From the NCBI GenBank assembly GCA_046349595.1, contig JAXMCA010000001.1:1984001-2048000 (forward strand): a DNA stretch of 64,000 nucleotides, written 5' to 3'. The notes beneath the pieces were generated by a model that saw nothing but the letters and a program-made list of their open reading frames with translations, did no database searches and was not told the origin of the DNA. Source of the stretch: JACRLW01 sp046349595 (GTDB lineage: Bacteria > Planctomycetota > UBA1135 > UBA2386). Of this stretch, positions 42,917 through 52,296 are shown piece by piece (the stretch's first letter is position 1; each line of letters opens with the position of its first letter). A program made the translations under genes and the position numbers.

Positions 42917-44041
42917 ATGGCCGCCGGCATCCTGGTCCATCAGCAGATCTCCGCGCTCGTGCAGAGCGGCGCCATCACCAGCAATCCGGGCATCTCCCCG
43001 GCGCAGATCCAGCCGGCCAGTCTCGACCTAAGGCTCGCGACCGTGGGCTACCGCGTGCAGAGCGGATTCCTCCCCGAGAGGCTCAGCGTCGCCGAACTGC
43101 TCGAGGAGATGACGCTCTACCGCTTCGACCTCACCGACGGTGCGGTCCTCGAGCGCGGACACTGCTACGTGCTGCCGCTCCTCGAGCAGATCCGCCGTCC
43201 GCTCGACTGCGCGATCCGCGCCAACCCCAAGTCCTCCACCGGTCGCCTCGACATCTTTACGCGCATGCTCGCCGACCACTCGGGCCGCTTCGAGCAGGCG
43301 CCCCGCGGCTACGTCGGCCCGCTCTATCTCGAAGTCGTGCCGCGCTCCTTCCCGGTGCGCGTGCACACCGGCCAGAGCCTGACGCAGATCCGCTTCGTCG
43401 ACGGCGACACGACCCTGACCGACGACGAACTTCGCGCCGAGTACCGCCGGTCGCCGCTGCTGTGGCGTGACTCACGCACGCCGATCCCGCTCGAGCAGGT
43501 GCGCTTCGACGACGGACTGTGCATGCGTCTCGCGCTCGCACGCGACGAGGACGTGCGCGGACCGGTCGGCTACGAGGCACTCGCGCACACCGCAGTCGTC
43601 GATCTCGCCCGCGAGGCGCACTACGACTGGCGCTCCTTCTTCCGCGCGATCGAGCCGCCGCCGCGCTCACGGATGATCGTGCAGCCGGAGGCCTTCTACA
43701 TCTTCGCCAGCAAGGAGCGCATCCGCGTCCCACGGCATCTCGCCGCCGAGATGGCGCCCTACGACGTCGGCATGGGTGAGCTCCGCACCAACTACGCGGG
43801 CTTCTTCGACAACGGCTTCGGCGGAGCGACCGGCACGCGTGCCGTGCTCGAGGTCCGCGCGCACGATGTCCCCTTCCTGTGCGAAGACGGCCAGGTGTTC
43901 TTCAAGCTGCGCTTCCATCGCTGCCAGCAGGAGCCCGCGGTGGCCTATGGCGAAGGCCGGCTCGGCAGCCACTACCAGGGCCAGTCGCTGCGGCTGAGCA
44001 AGCACTTCACCGCGACCGACGGCGACACCGCACAGCGCTGA
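42917..44041 (+). CDS. dcd: dCTP deaminase, long two-domain form
   Basis: 374 residues, about twice the length of E. coli Dcd. It matches the long 2'-deoxycytidine 5'-triphosphate deaminase type: an N-terminal module with QIQPASLDLRLATVGYRVQSGFLP (about 34-57) and ANPKSSTGRLDIFTRM (about 101-116), and a C-terminal module with MGELRTNYAGFFDNGFGG (about 287-304). The two modules look like duplicated trimeric dUTPase-type jelly rolls. It would make dUTP from dCTP for thymidylate synthesis, complementing tmk. It diverges from sucC. Confidence 0.9.
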   Translation: MAAGILVHQQISALVQSGAITSNPGISPAQIQPASLDLRLATVGYRVQSGFLPERLSVAELLEEMTLYRFDLTDGAVLERGHCYVLPLLEQIRRPLDCAIRANPKSSTGRLDIFTRMLADHSGRFEQAPRGYVGPLYLEVVPRSFPVRVHTGQSLTQIRFVDGDTTLTDDELRAEYRRSPLLWRDSRTPIPLEQVRFDDGLCMRLALARDEDVRGPVGYEALAHTAVVDLAREAHYDWRSFFRAIEPPPRSRMIVQPEAFYIFASKERIRVPRHLAAEMAPYDVGMGELRTNYAGFFDNGFGGATGTRAVLEVRAHDVPFLCEDGQVFFKLRFHRCQQEPAVAYGEGRLGSHYQGQSLRLSKHFTATDGDTAQR

Positions 44042-44045
44042 CCGA

Positions 44046-45131
44046 TCACGATCCGTCGCGGAGCGCCACGGCGTTGGTCAGGACCGGGACGCCGGCCGTC
44101 GTCAGGAGGATCGCCTGGAACTCCAGCGCGCCGAGCGGCGTGCGGAACGGGAAGGGCGCGAGCGGAGAGACCCCCTGCGTGCGCCCGCCGGGCGTGATCG
44201 GTGCCGTCCACAGACTGCTCGGCATCAGCGGCGCGAGCAGGAAGAGTGCGCCATCGACTCCCGGGAAGGCAACTGGCCACGGCGTGAAGCCGAGCGGACT
44301 GCCGAGCACGACGACCACGCCGTCGTCGACTCCGCCGGTATCGATGCGGAACGCGACGCCATCCCCGCGCCCGCGCGACGGGAACAGGCCGGCGCGGCCG
44401 AAGTCCGGATCCGGACCACGGCGCAAGGCGGGATCGATCGTGGCCCCGAGAGCGAACAGCGGCATCGGCGTCAGCGCGGCAAGGTCGAAGGCGCGGCCAC
44501 CCAGGTCCCGCTCGAGCCCGGTGACGAGGTCGACCGAGAGCGAGGTCGCCGGCGCATCGCGGCGGGCATTGTCCCCGCGCAGTCCGAGACGGTCGTCCGC
44601 CGCGTGCACGTAGAGGACGCTGCCGCCGTCGCCGGCCGGGAGGTCGAGCACGAGGTGCCATCCGGCCGCCGCCGGGAGCACGTCCGCCGCGGTGCCGAAG
44701 GTCACGGTCATGCGGTAGGCGATCGCGAGGTTTCCTTCGACCGGGGTGCGCACGACGGGCGTGTCGACGAGTACCTCGCGGAGATCCGGACTGCCGGGCT
44801 GCCCTGCGTCGTCCGCGACCGCGGCCATCGAGAAGGACATGGCACGCGAGGCGTCCTGGTTCTGCACGGTGGCGCGGAAACCGGTCAGCCGCCCGCGGGT
44901 CGAGACCGACGCACCACCCAGCCCACGGAAGCTCGCGGCTCCGAACCCGACGGCGATCACACCTCGGTGTTGGTCCCCGACGTAGCCGCGCGTGGCGAAA
45001 CTCGCGGCATCGGGCCAGATGGAGATCGGAATCGACGCCTGCGCGGCGAGAGGAACCGCGAGGATCTGGAGGAAGAGCAGGACGCCTACCGCAGGCAGGC
45101 CGCGCGCGACGCGCTCGAAACGGATGGACAA
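44046..45131 (-). CDS. Exported protein with the shared C-terminal segment (1 of 3)
   Basis: 361 residues from a TTG at 45131, chosen because it starts a clean signal peptide (GLPAVGVLLFLQILAVPLAAQA) and follows AGAGG; the exact start is uncertain. Function not recognised. The mature protein is beta-rich with a region (about 60-220) resembling a calcium- or carbohydrate-binding beta sandwich. The last roughly 110 residues contain a hydrophobic-strand pattern ending LGALEFQAILLTTAGVPVLT, NAVALRDG, which resembles the C-termini of the M36-like protease and the subtilase at 49076 and 52297. It converges on dcd with 4 bases between the stops. Confidence 0.62.
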   Translation of the reverse strand: MSIRFERVARGLPAVGVLLFLQILAVPLAAQASIPISIWPDAASFATRGYVGDQHRGVIAVGFGAASFRGLGGASVSTRGRLTGFRATVQNQDASRAMSFSMAAVADDAGQPGSPDLREVLVDTPVVRTPVEGNLAIAYRMTVTFGTAADVLPAAAGWHLVLDLPAGDGGSVLYVHAADDRLGLRGDNARRDAPATSLSVDLVTGLERDLGGRAFDLAALTPMPLFALGATIDPALRRGPDPDFGRAGLFPSRGRGDGVAFRIDTGGVDDGVVVVLGSPLGFTPWPVAFPGVDGALFLLAPLMPSSLWTAPITPGGRTQGVSPLAPFPFRTPLGALEFQAILLTTAGVPVLTNAVALRDGS

Positions 45132-45273
45132 GGCGCCTCTTCGACGCAACGCGGGAGCGATGCGTTCCCCGCCCGTGCACCGGAGCAGCGGTCCGACTCG
45201 TGGCGCGCGACGCCGGCCGCGGCTTAGCATCCTCCGCCCCTCCCCGACGAGGTCCCCTCGCACCCTCTCCGCC

Positions 45274-46326
45274 ATGAGTGCCACGCCCCAACGTCCGTCC
45301 GGAAGCAGCCGCTCCACCGCAATCCTCATCACCGGCGCCGGTGGCGAAGTCGGCCACGGCCTGATCCGTGCCCTGTGGGAGCGCGGGGCGCGCGACGTCG
45401 TCGCGATCGACATCCGCGAACTCGACCCCGACATCCGCGCGATGTGCGCGCAGACCTTCGTCGGCGACATCTGCGACGCGATGCTGCTCGGCCGCCTGCT
45501 GGCGATGTACGAGGTCTACGAGATCTACCACCTCGCCGCCTTGTTGAGCACGCGCTCGGAGTTCACTCCCGAAACGGCCCACGAGGTGAACGTCGGCGGC
45601 ACGCTCGGCCTGTTCCGACTCGCCGCCGAGCAGGCTCGTAGCCACGGCCAGCGCGTGAAGATGATCTTCCCGAGTTCAATCGCCGCCTACGGGGTTCCCG
45701 ATCTCGCCACCAAGGCCCGCGCGGGAAAGGTCGACGAGCACCAGTTCCTCGAGCCGACGACGATGTACGGCTGCAACAAGCTCTACTGCGAACACCTCGG
45801 CCGCTACTACAGCAAGCACTACCGACAGCTCGCGAAGGACCGCACGCCCGATCTCATCGACTTCCGTTGCGTGCGCTTCCCGGGACTGATCTCCGCCGAC
45901 ACGGTCCCGTCGGGCGGAACCAGCGACTACGCACCGGAGATGATCCACGCCGCCGCGAAGAACGAGAGCTACTCCTGCTTCGTGCGCGAGGACACGCGCA
46001 TCCCCTTCCTCACCATGCCGGATGCGATCGAGGCCCTGCTGACACTCGCGACCGCCGACGCCAAACGGCTCACCCGCCAGGTCTACAACCTCAGCGGCTT
46101 CGCGCCGTCTGCCGGTGAGATCGCCAATCTGGTCCGTTCGCACTTCCCGAACGCGCGGATCAGCTTCTCGCCCGACGTCCATCGTCAGGCGATCGTCGAC
46201 TCGTGGCCCGCCGACGTCGACGACACCGCGGCGCGCACCGACTTCGGATTCCGCCCCAAGCACGGCCTCGAGGCGGCGTTCCGCGAGTACCTGGTTCCCG
46301 CGATCCGCGCGCGCTACGCGCGATGA
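45274..46326 (+). CDS. L-threonine 3-dehydrogenase, SDR type
   Basis: 350 residues from the ATG at 45274. An extended SDR with ILITGAGGEVGHGLIRAL (17-34), active-site strand FPSSIAAYG (132-140) and Y165/K169 in TTMYGCNK. FRCVRFPGLISADTVPSGGTSDYAPEMIHAA and VREDTRIPFLTMPDA are the hallmarks of the short-chain type L-threonine 3-dehydrogenase, which oxidises threonine to 2-amino-3-ketobutyrate with NAD. The lyase Kbl is not adjacent. Its stop overlaps the threonine dehydratase start by ATGA. A TAGCAT hexamer lies about 44 bases before the ATG. Confidence 0.9.
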   Translation: MSATPQRPSGSSRSTAILITGAGGEVGHGLIRALWERGARDVVAIDIRELDPDIRAMCAQTFVGDICDAMLLGRLLAMYEVYEIYHLAALLSTRSEFTPETAHEVNVGGTLGLFRLAAEQARSHGQRVKMIFPSSIAAYGVPDLATKARAGKVDEHQFLEPTTMYGCNKLYCEHLGRYYSKHYRQLAKDRTPDLIDFRCVRFPGLISADTVPSGGTSDYAPEMIHAAAKNESYSCFVREDTRIPFLTMPDAIEALLTLATADAKRLTRQVYNLSGFAPSAGEIANLVRSHFPNARISFSPDVHRQAIVDSWPADVDDTAARTDFGFRPKHGLEAAFREYLVPAIRARYAR

Positions 46327-47309
46327 CCGACGACGCGTTCCCGACACCGGGCCTCGGAGAGTTCGAAGCCGCGCGCACACGTCTGACCGGACGGATCCGC
46401 ACCACCCCATGCCACGACTCCGACGCGTCGTGTTGGCGTGATGCGCTGGGACACGACGCGCGTGTCGCATTGAAACTCGAGCTCTGGCAGCGCACCGGCA
46501 GTTTCAAGGCACGCGGCGCGTTGCTGGCCGCCCTGGATCTCGACGCAGAGGGTCTTCGCGCCGGCGTCACGGCGGTGAGTGCGGGCAATCACGCGCTCGC
46601 GGTCGCCTTCGCCGCGGCGGAAGTCGGCACCACGGCGAAGGTCGTGATGCCGCGCACCGCGGACCCGCTGCGCGTCACCCGCTGCCGCGAACTCGGGGCA
46701 CAGGTCGTGCTCGTCGCCGACGTGCATGCGGCCTTCGCGGAAGCCGAGCGCATCGCACGCGAGGAGGGTCGACGCTTCCTGCATCCCTTCGAGAGTCCCG
46801 CCGTGGTCCGCGGAACGGGCACGATCGCACTCGAGATCCTCGAGCAGGTACCCGACGTGCAGGATGTCGTCGTCCCGATCGGCGGCGGTGGGCTGTGCGC
46901 GGGAATCGCTGCCGCGTTCGCGCGCGCGGCAGCCCACGTGCGCGTCCACGGCGTCGAGCCCGAGGGCGCCGACTCGATGACGCGCAGCTTCGCCGCGGGG
47001 CGACCGGTCGCGATCGACGCGGTCCGCACCATCGCCGACAGCCTCGGATCTCCGCGCGCCGAGCCGATCACCTACGCGCTGTGCCGCCGCCACCTGCACG
47101 GACTCTGCCGGGTCTCCGATGCCGCGCTCCGCGACGCGATGCGTCTGCTCCATCGCGAGCTGAAACTTGCGGTGGAGCCAGCCTGCGCGGCGAGCACCGC
47201 GGCGACCCTCGGACCACTGGCGGAGCCTCTCCGCGGTCGCCGGGTCGTGCTCCTGCTCTGCGGATCCAACATCGACCTGCACAGCATCAGCCGCCTGCTC
47301 ACCGACTGA
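46323..47309 (+). CDS. Threonine/serine dehydratase-type PLP enzyme
   Basis: 328 residues from the ATG at 46323. Fold-type II PLP enzyme: the Schiff-base lysine is K62 in GSFKARGA, followed by VSAGNHALAVAFAA, the PLP-phosphate loop GGGGLCAGIA and a C-terminal LLCGSNID. There is no ACT domain, so it is the catabolic or racemase-like short form, not feedback-regulated biosynthetic IlvA. With the upstream dehydrogenase this operon carries two routes of threonine breakdown. Serine racemase activity cannot be excluded. Confidence 0.87.
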   Translation: MTDDAFPTPGLGEFEAARTRLTGRIRTTPCHDSDASCWRDALGHDARVALKLELWQRTGSFKARGALLAALDLDAEGLRAGVTAVSAGNHALAVAFAAAEVGTTAKVVMPRTADPLRVTRCRELGAQVVLVADVHAAFAEAERIAREEGRRFLHPFESPAVVRGTGTIALEILEQVPDVQDVVVPIGGGGLCAGIAAAFARAAAHVRVHGVEPEGADSMTRSFAAGRPVAIDAVRTIADSLGSPRAEPITYALCRRHLHGLCRVSDAALRDAMRLLHRELKLAVEPACAASTAATLGPLAEPLRGRRVVLLLCGSNIDLHSISRLLTD

Positions 47310-47329
47310 GCGGGACACCAACGCCAGCT

Positions 47330-49009
47330 TCAGCGCACTTCGACGTGCCGCACCTGGTGCGCGAGGGGTGGGAAGGGTTCGACCTCGTGCACCTCGACAC
47401 CGTCGACGAGGTAGCGCGGAGGCGACAGCCAACGGAAGCCGTCGGCGATCACGACCGCGACGAGGAGCAGGACTCCGACTGCGCGCGCAGTCCGCCCCGT
47501 GCCCTGCACCGCGAGACCGGTCAGCACCGCGAACGGCGGCAGCAGCACGGCGCCGAGACGCGCGTAGCCGAAGAACGCGGCCGACGTGCACAGTCCCGCG
47601 CAAAGCCACAGCAGCACCGGCCCCGAGCCCGGACGTCGCCACCCGCGGACCAGCCCGACCACGCAGGTCGCGGCCCAAAGCAGTCTCCACAACGTGGCGA
47701 GCGTGCCCTCCGCGACGGTCAGATCGACCCGACGCCGTACACCCGAGGCGCCGAGCGGGAACTGCGTCGCCCCGAGCCCGGTGGCGACTCCTGCGAAAGT
47801 GATCCAGAGCTTGCGCGCGAACAGCGTGGCGGCGTCGAGTGGATGGCTCCGGATCCACGACAACCCGACGCCGTAGCCGTCGCGCACGAGCTGCACGTGC
47901 GGCGGATAGGCGAGCGCGAGCGCGCCGTCGGCGGGCAGGCTCCGTAGCCACTGAGGATCGAAGCGCTCGCGTCCACCGGTCAGTGGCGGCGCGCGATCCA
48001 AGAGCGATCGATCGAATCCGCCTTCCGCTCCCTCGTGGTTGGCCAACGCGAAGTTCAGCGGTCCGTACAGTGCGATCAGCGACCAGGTTGACAGCGGCTC
48101 GGGCCAGCACCCGAAGGCTTCGTCGACACAGCGCAACCCATCCAAGGTGACCTCGCGTTCTCCACGATGGCGGAGCGTCGCTTCGATGAAGCGCTGCGTC
48201 GCCGCGCGCGCGAATCCGGGCACGCGCTCGAGGCGCGCCAGCGAACCCGCATCCCATGCCATGGAACGCGACGGCAACGCGGGCGACACGCGCTCGTCGA
48301 AGTCCTGCAGGCGTCGATGCACTTCGAGCTGCCAGGGGAGCAGCACCAGCACGAAGACAGCACCCGCGATCACGGGATCGCGGAGACGTCCGGCCCCGCC
48401 GCCGCGCTGCGCTCGCCGCGCGGTCCACGCGAGCAACAGCACGGTGATCAACACCTGCTCCGCGCGCAGCAGGGCCGACAGGCCGAGGACGCCGCCGAGC
48501 GCGATGGCCCAAAGGGGACCCGGACGATCCTCGATCCGGCGCGCGATCAGCAACGCGCCCAGGGTGAGCACGCACGCCGGAACCTCGGAGGTCACCGTCG
48601 AACCGAGTTGGATGGATCCCCCGGCGACCGCGAGGATCGACCCCGCGACCATCGCTGCATCGGAGCCGAAGCGCAGCGCCCACAGGAACGTCAGCGGGGC
48701 GAGCGCGGCCGACAGCAACAGCCAGACGAAGCGCATCGTGGGGAGACCGGCGACGGTCCCATCCCAGACCGACGCCAGGAGCCACGCCGTTCCCGGCGGA
48801 CGGAAGGGGAGATCCAGCTCCGCGGAGAATGAACTGCCGGTGCGCAGCGCGTGCGCGTAGTCCAGCCACAGCGGTGCGTCCCCCTTGAAGAGGGGCGAGT
48901 GCAGGCCGGCGCCGTCGGCGGTGGCGAACACGAAGCCAGCGCGCAGGACGGCGGCGAGGACGAAGAGCATCCCCGCTCGGAGCGCGACTCTGTGACGCGG
49001 TTGGTCCAT
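47330..49009 (-). CDS. Polytopic membrane glycosyltransferase (GT39/ArnT-like)
   Basis: 559 residues with about ten hydrophobic helices. The pattern fits the RgtA/B/C/D-like (PF13231-type) or dolichyl-phosphate-mannose-type lipid-linked-sugar transferases: an early periplasmic loop with FKGDAPLWLDYAHALRTG and DLPFRPPGTAWLLASVW, then a helix bundle. The catalytic Asp is probably D44 in that loop, as in ArnT-like proteins. It transfers a sugar from a polyprenyl phosphate to an exported acceptor, so it links to the polyprenyl synthase and sugar-nucleotide genes of the window. Converges on the threonine genes with 20 bases between stops. Confidence 0.7.
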   Translation of the reverse strand: MDQPRHRVALRAGMLFVLAAVLRAGFVFATADGAGLHSPLFKGDAPLWLDYAHALRTGSSFSAELDLPFRPPGTAWLLASVWDGTVAGLPTMRFVWLLLSAALAPLTFLWALRFGSDAAMVAGSILAVAGGSIQLGSTVTSEVPACVLTLGALLIARRIEDRPGPLWAIALGGVLGLSALLRAEQVLITVLLLAWTARRAQRGGGAGRLRDPVIAGAVFVLVLLPWQLEVHRRLQDFDERVSPALPSRSMAWDAGSLARLERVPGFARAATQRFIEATLRHRGEREVTLDGLRCVDEAFGCWPEPLSTWSLIALYGPLNFALANHEGAEGGFDRSLLDRAPPLTGGRERFDPQWLRSLPADGALALAYPPHVQLVRDGYGVGLSWIRSHPLDAATLFARKLWITFAGVATGLGATQFPLGASGVRRRVDLTVAEGTLATLWRLLWAATCVVGLVRGWRRPGSGPVLLWLCAGLCTSAAFFGYARLGAVLLPPFAVLTGLAVQGTGRTARAVGVLLLVAVVIADGFRWLSPPRYLVDGVEVHEVEPFPPLAHQVRHVEVR

Positions 49010-49075
49010 GCGCGCCGCGACGATGCCACGCGCGGCACTCGCGCGCCACGCGTGGTCCGGATCAGCCGCCCGGCA

Positions 49076-52018
49076 TCAGTTGCCGAGCAGCATCACCATC
49101 TTGTTCGAGGTCTCGAACGCGCTGCCGTTCCACTGCACACCCTGCAGGTACCAGAGCGTGCCCTGCGACGCTGGGTTGTTGGCGATCGCGATGTTCGCAT
49201 TCAGCGAACCGGCACCGTCGAGCCCCGCCGGCAGCGCGAGGAAGTTCGCGCCGACGTCGAAGGTCGGCAGACCCGGGATGCTGATCGGACCCTGCGAGTC
49301 CGAGAACAGCAGCACCGCGAGCGCGAAGGGCAGGCCCTGCATGGTCAGGTTGGTGTTGCCGCCCAGCGCGATCTGCTCGGGATTGAGTCCGACCTGCATC
49401 GGAGGCAGCGGGATCGACTGCGACGAAAACAGCCGCACGTCGTCGATGTTCCACCCGCCGAGTTGGAGGCCACCGTCCGAGATCAGGCGCCACTCGATGA
49501 AGACGGCGGGCAGATTGTCCGCCTGCGGAATCGGGATCTCGAAGTTCACCCAGGAGGTGTCCACCGTGTGACCCGACAACTGGTTCTCCCAGACCACGAC
49601 GCCGTTGACGGCGATCTGCGCGTGGTCGTAGATCGACTCTTCGACCGTCAACCAGCGCTTGAACCCGAGCTTGACTCCGAATCGACCGGAGAGGTTCAAC
49701 AAGGGCGAGCGCAGCCAGTTGTTGACGTTGGCCGCGTAGGCACCATTGAAGCCCGCGCCGCCGAGATCGTTGCCCCAGCAGTTGGTGCCGGAGAAGGCGG
49801 CGGCAGGATCGCTCCAGGCGACTCCCGACGACGTTCCCGAGCGACCGGCCGGTGTTCCGAGCTGCCAATCGTCCTGCGTCGCGTTCTGGCCGTGTGTCCA
49901 GCCGAGGTTGCCGCCTTCGAAGTTGTCGAAGAAGAACTCCTGCTGGTTGCCGACGGCGTAGCCATACTCCCCGCTGGCGGGGAAGCGCACCGTGACATTG
50001 GTCGAGTGCTGCACTTCGAAGTGATAGGTCACGCCCTGGGGCGCGACGACACCAGGAATCAACGCGAGGTAGTTCGAGCCGGTCGCGTGGATCATCGAGC
50101 GGGTCTGCGCACCGTTGCCGGCATTGAAGACGAGGTTCACGCCGTTCACCGAACCGCTCACCGGTGAAACGACCGCCGAGACCGTCTGCGGCTCGAGCTG
50201 ATCGGTCGTGTTGGGGAGCGCGGTGTGCGCGAGGGTCACCAGCTGACGCTGCGGGTAGGGCAGCGTGCGCGACAGGCACGCGGCTTCGAGCACCGCATAG
50301 TCCGGCACGCCGTTGTTCAGGTTGCCGTCGTTGTCGTCGAGGATGAAGACCTCGCGCACGGCGTCGGGCTGGTTCTTGGCGTCCGCGAGGATCGATGCGA
50401 CCACGATCTGTTCGGCGAGCGCCGTGCCGAGCGTGGTGCCGTAGTTCGCGATGAGCCCGTTGCGGACCTGCCACGCCCAGCCCATGAAGGTCTCACCCTG
50501 GGCGTGCACGTCGGTCGAGTTGACCGGCCAGGTGCGCGTGTTCAGCGCCGTGCGGACGAAGCCGCCGCTCGTGGTGAAGTCGCGACCGACGATCGGATCG
50601 TTCAGCCGGTAGATCGACATCACGTCACCCCAAGCTTCGGACAGACCGTCGGTCTGCGAGATGCCGCCGCACGCGTCGTCGAGACCGTGGCCCCATTCGT
50701 GCAGCACGACCGACGAGAAGCCGGTCATGTTGCAGGTGCCGCCGGCCGCGTAGAAATTGACGGTGTTGCCGGTGTAGTAGGCGTTGCAGCTCGACGCGAT
50801 CTGCGTGGTCGCGACGATCGCCGCGATGTTGATGCGCGAGGTCGGGATCGCGCCGATCAACGAACGGATCCAACGGTGCTCGTCGTCGATGGACGAGAAC
50901 ACGGTGGTCTGCGCCCAGTCGTTGACGACCGCGCCGCTGCTCAGCAGTTGGATCTGCACCGGTACGCCGGCCGTCGCGTTGACGGTCGTCGATACCAGCG
51001 TGCCCTGCGCTGGGCTGATCCGGCCGACGTACTCGCCACCATTGGTGCCGAGCGTGACGGTCAGGGTGACGTTGCCGGTGCCGGCGTAGGGGATCGTGAA
51101 ATCGCCGTTGGCGTCGGTGAAGGCGCTGCCGCCACCGGACAACGACACGCGCACGCCCTGCAGCGGCCCGTTCGTGAGCGGGGTGAGCGGGCTGGGTCCA
51201 CGATCGGCCCAGGCCATCACATTGCCGGTGACGTCGGTGAAGGCCGGCGTCGGCTGGCGCGGCATGTCGCAGCCATCGTGCTCACCGGCGACGTGATCGT
51301 GGCCGGCCATGCAGTTGTAGACTTCGTCGATCCAGCGCAGGACTCGACCGTCGTTGGCATCGACGAAGGCGGTGCCCACGATCGGGTGCTCGCCCGTGCG
51401 GTCGTCGATCTTCGCGCGCCAGGCGAGGTGCGGCTCGGCCGGAGCAGCGCCTTCGAGATCGCCCCAGACGACCAAGTCGGCGGACAGCTTGCCGCTGCGC
51501 GCCTTCGCGCTCTGCTGCGCGATCGCCCACGCGACCTCGGCGTCGAGGTGCGGGGTCAGATCGAAATCGGCAGGGATCTGCAACGCCTCGCTGCCGAACA
51601 TCGACACCACACCGACCTTGTGCACGCGCACGTCGGCGCGACCACCCACGACCTCGAGTCCGCGGAAGTGCTGGTCGAACTTGAAGACGAACACGCGCGC
51701 GGTCTCGCCACCGATCACTTCGACGAAGGTCGAAGCGCCGCGGCCGAGCAAAGCGGCACGCTCATCGAGGATGCGCAGGGCGATCGTGCGCGCTTCGTCG
51801 ATGGACTTGACGGGGCCGTCCGACATGCGGAGGCCTTCGCCATAGATGGCCTTCGGTGTGCCGGTGGCCTTGTTCCACTGCGCGGTCCAGTAGGGGCCTT
51901 GTTCGGCGAGGAACGCATTCCACGCTTCGGACACCGGGTCGGGTCGCGTCTGCTCTTGGGCGTTGAGCCCGAGCGTCGCGAGGAGAGAGATGGTGGCGAC
52001 GTTGAGGATTCGAGTCAT
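49076..52018 (-). CDS. Exported M36/M4-like metalloprotease with shared C-terminal segment (2 of 3)
   Basis: 980 residues from the ATG at 52018, which starts a signal peptide (MTRILNVATISLLATLGLNAQ). A propeptide-like region (about 30-230; fungalysin/thermolysin propeptide-type) is followed by a carboxypeptidase-regulatory-like beta module near 290-340, then the catalytic domain with zinc motif HEWGH at 440-444 and candidate third ligand E461 in LSEAWGD. A beta jelly-roll-like region with the phrase FFFDNFEGGNLGWTHG follows. The last roughly 100 residues start IALGGNTNLTM and end LWYLQGVQWNGSAFETSNK, resembling the other two exported proteins. It probably cleaves or processes extracellular protein. 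Confidence 0.85.
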   Translation of the reverse strand: MTRILNVATISLLATLGLNAQEQTRPDPVSEAWNAFLAEQGPYWTAQWNKATGTPKAIYGEGLRMSDGPVKSIDEARTIALRILDERAALLGRGASTFVEVIGGETARVFVFKFDQHFRGLEVVGGRADVRVHKVGVVSMFGSEALQIPADFDLTPHLDAEVAWAIAQQSAKARSGKLSADLVVWGDLEGAAPAEPHLAWRAKIDDRTGEHPIVGTAFVDANDGRVLRWIDEVYNCMAGHDHVAGEHDGCDMPRQPTPAFTDVTGNVMAWADRGPSPLTPLTNGPLQGVRVSLSGGGSAFTDANGDFTIPYAGTGNVTLTVTLGTNGGEYVGRISPAQGTLVSTTVNATAGVPVQIQLLSSGAVVNDWAQTTVFSSIDDEHRWIRSLIGAIPTSRINIAAIVATTQIASSCNAYYTGNTVNFYAAGGTCNMTGFSSVVLHEWGHGLDDACGGISQTDGLSEAWGDVMSIYRLNDPIVGRDFTTSGGFVRTALNTRTWPVNSTDVHAQGETFMGWAWQVRNGLIANYGTTLGTALAEQIVVASILADAKNQPDAVREVFILDDNDGNLNNGVPDYAVLEAACLSRTLPYPQRQLVTLAHTALPNTTDQLEPQTVSAVVSPVSGSVNGVNLVFNAGNGAQTRSMIHATGSNYLALIPGVVAPQGVTYHFEVQHSTNVTVRFPASGEYGYAVGNQQEFFFDNFEGGNLGWTHGQNATQDDWQLGTPAGRSGTSSGVAWSDPAAAFSGTNCWGNDLGGAGFNGAYAANVNNWLRSPLLNLSGRFGVKLGFKRWLTVEESIYDHAQIAVNGVVVWENQLSGHTVDTSWVNFEIPIPQADNLPAVFIEWRLISDGGLQLGGWNIDDVRLFSSQSIPLPPMQVGLNPEQIALGGNTNLTMQGLPFALAVLLFSDSQGPISIPGLPTFDVGANFLALPAGLDGAGSLNANIAIANNPASQGTLWYLQGVQWNGSAFETSNKMVMLLGN

Positions 52019-52159
52019 GGGAACGAACTGCAGCGGGCAGGCAGTCTCCCGGGGGATGCGGATCGGGATGGGCCGGCGCGAGGTCTGGACCGACGGAGAG
52101 GGCATCACCTTCGGTCGACGTCGGGAACGGGCAGGGATCCAGACGACTCGAGCGCGCGG

Positions 52160-52188
52160 AAGATCGCGAAGGCGAGGCGGACTGTCAA
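52160..52188 (-). promoter_or_regulatory. Candidate promoter of the metalloprotease gene
   Basis: On the minus strand TTGACA (52188-52183), 17 bases, then GATCTT (52165-52160). The -35 is a perfect consensus. The leader before the ATG at 52018 would be about 135 bases. It is in the 278-base gap after the subtilase gene; nothing else was found in that gap. Confidence 0.45.
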
Positions 52189-52296
52189 CGGCGTCGAAGG
52201 CGAGGACTCCCGTCGCGAGACGAGGGGTTCGAGCACGATTACGGTCCACCAGGACGACGTCTCATCCTGGGTCCGCGGGCGCGGATCGATCGTCCC

